Assembly: GCA_021372515.1 (NCBI GenBank)
Contig: JAJFUG010000121.1
Location: forward strand, 1-18,186
Reading direction: 5' to 3'
Origin: a bacterium
GTDB lineage: Bacteria; Gemmatimonadota; Glassbacteria; GWA2-58-10
DNA length: 18,186 nucleotides
Below, piece by piece: positions 14,321-18,186 of this stretch. A program made the translations under genes and the position numbers. Each line of letters starts with the position of its first letter. The first letter of the stretch is position 1. Below the pieces are notes generated by a model. The model was not told the origin of the DNA. It saw nothing but the letters and a program-made list of their open reading frames with translations, and ran no database searches.

Positions 14321-15319
14321 TTAGCGCCTGTCTGTCAGTGTTTCAATTAAAATCGAACGGAGCCGTGCGCCCACCCCTGGTTCCAGGCTGTTGCCGAACA
14401 GGATCGCGCCCGCCGGGTCCGCCTGGACCCGGAAACCGGGCAGGCCGCCGGCCGGGCCGAGCTCAAGGAAAAGGCTGCCGCGCTCGACCGGGACCAGGCC
14501 CATGAGGTAGGCGAACACGTTCAGGTCCGACACGTGGGGCAGCGGAGTTGAGTCTTTCTTGTTCCGGTGCCAGTAATCGATAGCATTGCACAGAAGCTCC
14601 GTGGCGGGCAACCCGGCCGCGCGCAGGCGCTCCACGTCCTCTGCCCGCGGGCTGGCCGGGCCGCTGGTGCTCTCGGACAGCAGCACCCAGCGCAGGCCCG
14701 AGCGCTCCAGCAGAAGCGGGGCAAGTGGATCATAGCGCAGGTTCCAGCCGATCGCCTGTTCGGCCCCGGGCGGGAAATACCCGCCGTTGGTCACCACCTG
14801 TTTCAGCTTGCGGGCCGCCTCGGGATAGTTGAGCAGAAGCCGTCCCACGTTGGTCATCGAGCCGATAGTGACCAGAGTCACCTCGCCCGGCCAGCGCTCG
14901 GCGATCTGCGCAATCAGAGCGTCCGCCTTGAGCGGGCTGGGAGCGGGAAGACCGGCCTCGTCCGGGGCCACCTCGCCGTAGCGCACCCCGCCGGAGAACC
15001 CCGTGTACAGGGTGTCGGGCCAGGGCAGAGCGCGGGCATAGCCCTCGGCCACCGGGATCCCGGGCTGTCCGAACGCCTGGGTCACCCGTCGCGCCACCCT
15101 GCTTCTCGCCGCGGTGTTACCGTCCACCGTGGTCACGGCCAGCACATCGAAACGCGGCGAGGCCACGGCGAACGCGGTCACCAGAATGTCGTCGATATCC
15201 TCGGCGATGTCGGTGTCGATTATCACCTTGACCGGGCTGTCGACCGCGGCCGTGGCGGCATGGCCTGTCTGCGCCACGGCGAGCAGGCAAAGCAGCGGAA
15301 GCAGGAGGAGACGGTTCAT
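14321..15319 (-). CDS. Secreted nucleoside hydrolase (IUNH) family protein
   Basis: Members of this family cleave the N-glycosidic bond of ribonucleosides using a tightly bound calcium. The 332-residue chain starts with a signal peptide (1-21, ending TGHA), so it acts in the periplasm or outside, consistent with nucleoside scavenging. Seen: the N-terminal calcium motif in variant form, IIDTDIAEDIDD (Asp35, Asp37, Asp43, Asp44), in place of the classic DTDPGxDD; GSMTNVGRLL (Thr156, Asn157); NGGYFPPG (178-185); GWNLRYDPLA with Asn193; and the late calcium-ligand position VSDLNVFAYL with Asp265. The usual His just before that Asp is replaced by Ser264, with His262 two residues earlier. This hints at a non-standard substrate. 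Start: ATG at 15319, weak GAGA ribosome binding site. It lies 24 bp after the hybrid kinase stop with no terminator between, so the two are probably co-transcribed. Confidence 0.87.
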   Translation of the reverse strand: MNRLLLLPLLCLLAVAQTGHAATAAVDSPVKVIIDTDIAEDIDDILVTAFAVASPRFDVLAVTTVDGNTAARSRVARRVTQAFGQPGIPVAEGYARALPWPDTLYTGFSGGVRYGEVAPDEAGLPAPSPLKADALIAQIAERWPGEVTLVTIGSMTNVGRLLLNYPEAARKLKQVVTNGGYFPPGAEQAIGWNLRYDPLAPLLLERSGLRWVLLSESTSGPASPRAEDVERLRAAGLPATELLCNAIDYWHRNKKDSTPLPHVSDLNVFAYLMGLVPVERGSLFLELGPAGGLPGFRVQADPAGAILFGNSLEPGVGARLRSILIETLTDRR

Positions 15320-15343
15320 TTCATTCTCGTTTTGGGGTGGGAA

Positions 15344-18186
15344 TCAGTCTTTGCAACCCTTGGCGCTGCCGCTGCCTCCGGGCCTTCTCTTTCGCATGAC
15401 TGTCGAGACCACCTCCAGCAGTTCCTCGACCCGGTAGGGTTTGGGGATGATCCCGCTGAATCCGTAATGGCGGAAATCGGCCAGGACCTGATCGTTGGAG
15501 TAGCCGCTGGAGACCACGGCCCGCACCTCCGGGTCGAGACGGCGGATGCGGGAAAGGGTCTCCTTGCCCCCCATCCCGCCCGGGATGGTCAGGTCCATGA
15601 TGACCAGGTCGAACCGCCGGCCGGCCTTGAACTCCAGCTCGTACATCTCAAGCGCCTCCAGGCCGCTGCCCGCGGTGCGCACGCGGTGCCCGCTGTTGGT
15701 CAGGGCGCGGGCCAGGCTGTCACGGTACAACGGCTCGTCGTCCATCACCAGGATCGAGCCGGTGACCGGCTTTGTGCCCCTGCCTTTCCTGCCGCCCCGT
15801 GACTGGAGCGCCGGGTGCAGGTCGGCTGCAGGCAGGTAGAAAATGAACTCCGCGCCCCGGCCAGACTCGCTCACGACCGAGATGTGGCCGTTGTGACGCT
15901 TGATGATCGAGTAGCTGGTGGCCAGCCCCAGCCCGCTGCCGTGGGCCTTGCTCGTGAAATAGGGGTCGAAGATATGGGGCATTGTCTCGGGCGTGATACC
16001 GCGGCCGTGATCTCTCACGCTCACGCGGATGTACCTTCCCGCCGCCAGCGAGGCCACCTCCCCCTTTGCCAGGGTCACGTTGCGGGTCATGACACGCACC
16101 ACGCCGCCGGCCGGCATGGCCTGGATGGCATTGAGCACCAGGTTGTGCAGCACCTGGCTGATCTGCCCGCTGTCTATGTCGGCGTCCCACGGCTCCGGGT
16201 CAAAATCCAGCTCGGAGCGCACGTTCGAGCCGCGCAGCGCGAAACGTGTCGTGTTGCGGATCAGGTCGTTGACACAGGTGGGTTTGCGGATCGGCGCCCC
16301 GCCCTTGGAGAAAGTGAGCAGCTGCTGGGTCAGGTCTCTGGCGCGCAGGGCCGCCTCCTCGATGTCGTGGATCAGGTCGAGCACCTCGCCGTTGCCGGCC
16401 AGGGAGCGGCGCGCCATGGAGATGTTGATCATCACCGCGCCCAGCAGGTTGTTGAAATCGTGGGCGATCCCGCCGGCCAGCACACCCAGGGAAAACAGCT
16501 TTTCGGACTTGATCCTCTCCTGTTCCATCTGCCGCAGCTCGGTGATATCCCGTCCCACGGCCTGGAACTCGACCAGACGGCCCTCGCGGTTGAAAATCGC
16601 CCGGTTGGTCCACTGCTGCCAGCGCACACAACCGTTGGACAGGACAGAGCGGTTCTCGATGTTCAGCACGGGGTTATCCGGAGTAAGGGCCAGCAGGTTT
16701 TGCTGCACTCTGTCGCGGTCCTCCTCCGTGATGAAATGGAACATGTTATGACCGAGCATTTTCTCGGCTTCAATCCCGTAATAACGGGTGGTGGCCTCGT
16801 TCAGGAAAGTGAGCGTCCCATCCGGCAGGAACCGGCCGATCAGCTCGGTCTGGTCCTCCACCACGGCCCGGAAGCGGGCTTCGCTTTCGCGCAGGGCCTG
16901 TTCGGCCCGGATCCTGGCGATCACCCCGCCGATCTGGACCGCCACCGCTTCCAGGGCGCTCCTGACCACCGGGGTGAACTCGTCCCGCTGACGGGAGGCG
17001 ACATTGATGCAGGCAATGAGCGCCCCCTCGTGCAGCACCGGGAGCGAGCAGAGCGCCCGCAGGCTGTTATCCGGAGAATATTCGCTCCGGCCGGTCTGGC
17101 GCAGCATTTCACGGTAATGGATGTAAACCGGCCGGCCCTGCATGATAAGGCCCGCCTGGAACGATTCCGGCCCCAGGCGGCCGACAAGGCTCAGAAAATC
17201 CTCGGAAAGCCCGCGGCTGCAGACCAGGTCCAGCCCTTTCTCCGCGTTGACCAGGTACACCCCGCCGCAATCGGTCCCCGAAACCCTCAGCGCAGCCTCC
17301 AGGCAGAGTTCGAGCGCGTCACCGACCTCTGTCACCTCCCCCAGGCGGGTGCTCAGGTCGCGCTGGGCTGTCAATTGGTCCTCGGCCGCCCGGCGGCTGG
17401 TTACATCCTCGAAAAGGATGCGATGCAGGTTGCGGCCGGGCTTGTCGTCCCAGGCCAGATGCAGCTTGAAAACTCTTTGGTCCCCGACCTTGGTGTTCAG
17501 CCGGGTCTCGATGTCGAAAGGCATGCGGTGATTTTTCAGGTCCAGACGGGATGGGCGGGTGTAGATTTCAATGTCGTAAAAAATCGCCGCCCCGGAAAAA
17601 GTGAACAGTCCGATGTAGCCGGGGACCCGGCAGAGAGGATCATGGTCGATGTAATCGACCGTGCCCAGGGCCTGGCCCAGGCTCAGGTTGTACAGAGTGC
17701 GGTGGATCAGCCCGCCGGCGTGGAACACCTCGATCCGGTAGTCGGTGGAGGGGGCGAGCCGCTCGGGCAGTGAAATGACCTTGCAGAGGCGACGAGCTAT
17801 CCGGGCCTCCTGGTTGTAGTTCGAGCCGGTGCAGACCGTATAGCCCCGGTGGTCGGGGTTCTGCTCGTGCTCCAGGGAGCCGTTCAGCACGCAGGACATG
17901 TCGCGTATGAGAGTCGGATCATCCGGGGTCCGTACGCTGTAGACCAGCTTGAGGTCTTCCTCTGGATTGAACTGCCAGCCCGAAAACATCAGGTAGCAGT
18001 CAAGATCATCCTCTGCGTGCGGACTGTGCACTATCTCCATCCGGCCGTCCCGTGAGCGGATGCTCCATTTGTCGGTCCGGCAGAGGCTGGACACGCGCCA
18101 GTCCACGCCGACGATTTCCTCGCTTTGCGGTCCGCTGTAGAACAGCGACCAGTCCTTCTCCAGCTCGTGTGGCTTGTTGCGCAGGG
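15344..18186 (-). CDS. Hybrid sensor histidine kinase/response regulator, N-terminus outside the window
   Basis: The frame is open to the right edge, so at least 946 residues are encoded and the true start lies beyond it. Numbering from the GTG at 18106: about 1-185 resemble a concanavalin-like beta-sandwich (DUF1080-type pattern: WSIRSRDGRMEIV, GYTVCTGSNYN, VPGYIGLFTFSGAAIFYDIEIY); 195-240 look like the end of a PAS fold; 250-400 are a GAF domain (GGVYLVNAEKG, LCSLPVLHEGALIACINVA); 405-525 are a PAS domain ending VGRDITELR; then the HisKA dimerisation helix with phospho-acceptor His549 in GGIAHDFNNLLGA; the ATPase domain with N-box NLVLNAIQAM, DHGRGI and GSGLGLATS; and a receiver domain (783-905) with Asp838 and the KP motif. 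No membrane segment is visible, so it is probably cytoplasmic. Signal flows from His549 to Asp838; no DNA-binding output partner is in the window. Confidence 0.93.
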   Translation of the reverse strand, partial: LRNKPHELEKDWSLFYSGPQSEEIVGVDWRVSSLCRTDKWSIRSRDGRMEIVHSPHAEDDLDCYLMFSGWQFNPEEDLKLVYSVRTPDDPTLIRDMSCVLNGSLEHEQNPDHRGYTVCTGSNYNQEARIARRLCKVISLPERLAPSTDYRIEVFHAGGLIHRTLYNLSLGQALGTVDYIDHDPLCRVPGYIGLFTFSGAAIFYDIEIYTRPSRLDLKNHRMPFDIETRLNTKVGDQRVFKLHLAWDDKPGRNLHRILFEDVTSRRAAEDQLTAQRDLSTRLGEVTEVGDALELCLEAALRVSGTDCGGVYLVNAEKGLDLVCSRGLSEDFLSLVGRLGPESFQAGLIMQGRPVYIHYREMLRQTGRSEYSPDNSLRALCSLPVLHEGALIACINVASRQRDEFTPVVRSALEAVAVQIGGVIARIRAEQALRESEARFRAVVEDQTELIGRFLPDGTLTFLNEATTRYYGIEAEKMLGHNMFHFITEEDRDRVQQNLLALTPDNPVLNIENRSVLSNGCVRWQQWTNRAIFNREGRLVEFQAVGRDITELRQMEQERIKSEKLFSLGVLAGGIAHDFNNLLGAVMINISMARRSLAGNGEVLDLIHDIEEAALRARDLTQQLLTFSKGGAPIRKPTCVNDLIRNTTRFALRGSNVRSELDFDPEPWDADIDSGQISQVLHNLVLNAIQAMPAGGVVRVMTRNVTLAKGEVASLAAGRYIRVSVRDHGRGITPETMPHIFDPYFTSKAHGSGLGLATSYSIIKRHNGHISVVSESGRGAEFIFYLPAADLHPALQSRGGRKGRGTKPVTGSILVMDDEPLYRDSLARALTNSGHRVRTAGSGLEALEMYELEFKAGRRFDLVIMDLTIPGGMGGKETLSRIRRLDPEVRAVVSSGYSNDQVLADFRHYGFSGIIPKPYRVEELLEVVSTVMRKRRPGGSGSAKGCKD

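Noticed and set aside
15815-17773. 652-codon plus-strand open frame
   Set aside because: Antisense shadow of the hybrid kinase, which has every expected domain and motif.

Overview
This 18.2 kb window comes from a high-GC Gram-negative-type bacterium. The envelope architecture supports this: a TonB/ExbB/ExbD energy-transduction cluster, a small outer-membrane beta-barrel with an aromatic C-terminal residue, and several secreted or periplasmic proteins with Sec signal peptides. A full-length single-chain pyruvate:ferredoxin oxidoreductase points to an anaerobic or facultative, ferredoxin-based metabolism. The mixture (PFOR, TonB-family protein with a Pro/Gln linker, secreted SMP-30 and nucleoside hydrolase, hybrid kinase) would fit an uncultured FCB-type lineage, but that placement is an inference and nothing here proves it.

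Layout. (1) 1-1563, minus: 5' two-thirds of DNA polymerase I (polA), running off the left edge. (2) 1926-4034, plus: a compact operon tonB-like, exbB/tolQ, exbD/tolR, closed by a strong palindromic terminator. (3) 4209-4679, minus: DinB-like four-helix protein. (4) 4916-8518, minus: 1200-residue PFOR, with an intrinsic terminator downstream and tandem candidate promoters and a roughly 230-nt leader upstream. (5) 8519-9297: a 779-bp gene-poor stretch with several inverted repeats and no convincing gene. (6) 9298-13514, plus: a small secreted protein of unknown family (own terminator), a secreted SMP-30/gluconolactonase-like propeller with a good sigma-70-type promoter, a class I SAM methyltransferase of lower GC content, and a B12-binding-type radical SAM enzyme with a problematic start. 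(7) 13618-18186, minus: an outer-membrane beta-barrel, a secreted nucleoside-hydrolase-family protein, and a soluble hybrid histidine kinase running off the right edge. The kinase and nucleoside hydrolase genes lie 24 bp apart and are probably co-transcribed.

How the parts relate. The TonB/ExbB/ExbD complex would use the proton motive force to drive outer-membrane transport or maintenance. PFOR links pyruvate to acetyl-CoA and reduced ferredoxin, which could also supply electrons to radical SAM chemistry, though no direct link is visible. The hybrid kinase may control the nucleoside hydrolase or a wider scavenging programme. Transcription-unit ends are unusually clear, with well-formed hairpins at six junctions. 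I found no rRNA, tRNA, CRISPR array, insertion sequence or phage gene. Nothing here is a demonstrably new system. The most unusual points are the kinase's apparent lectin-like input domain without a membrane anchor, the radical SAM gene start overlapped by a leader reading frame, and the inverted-repeat-rich gap at 8.9-9.3 kb.
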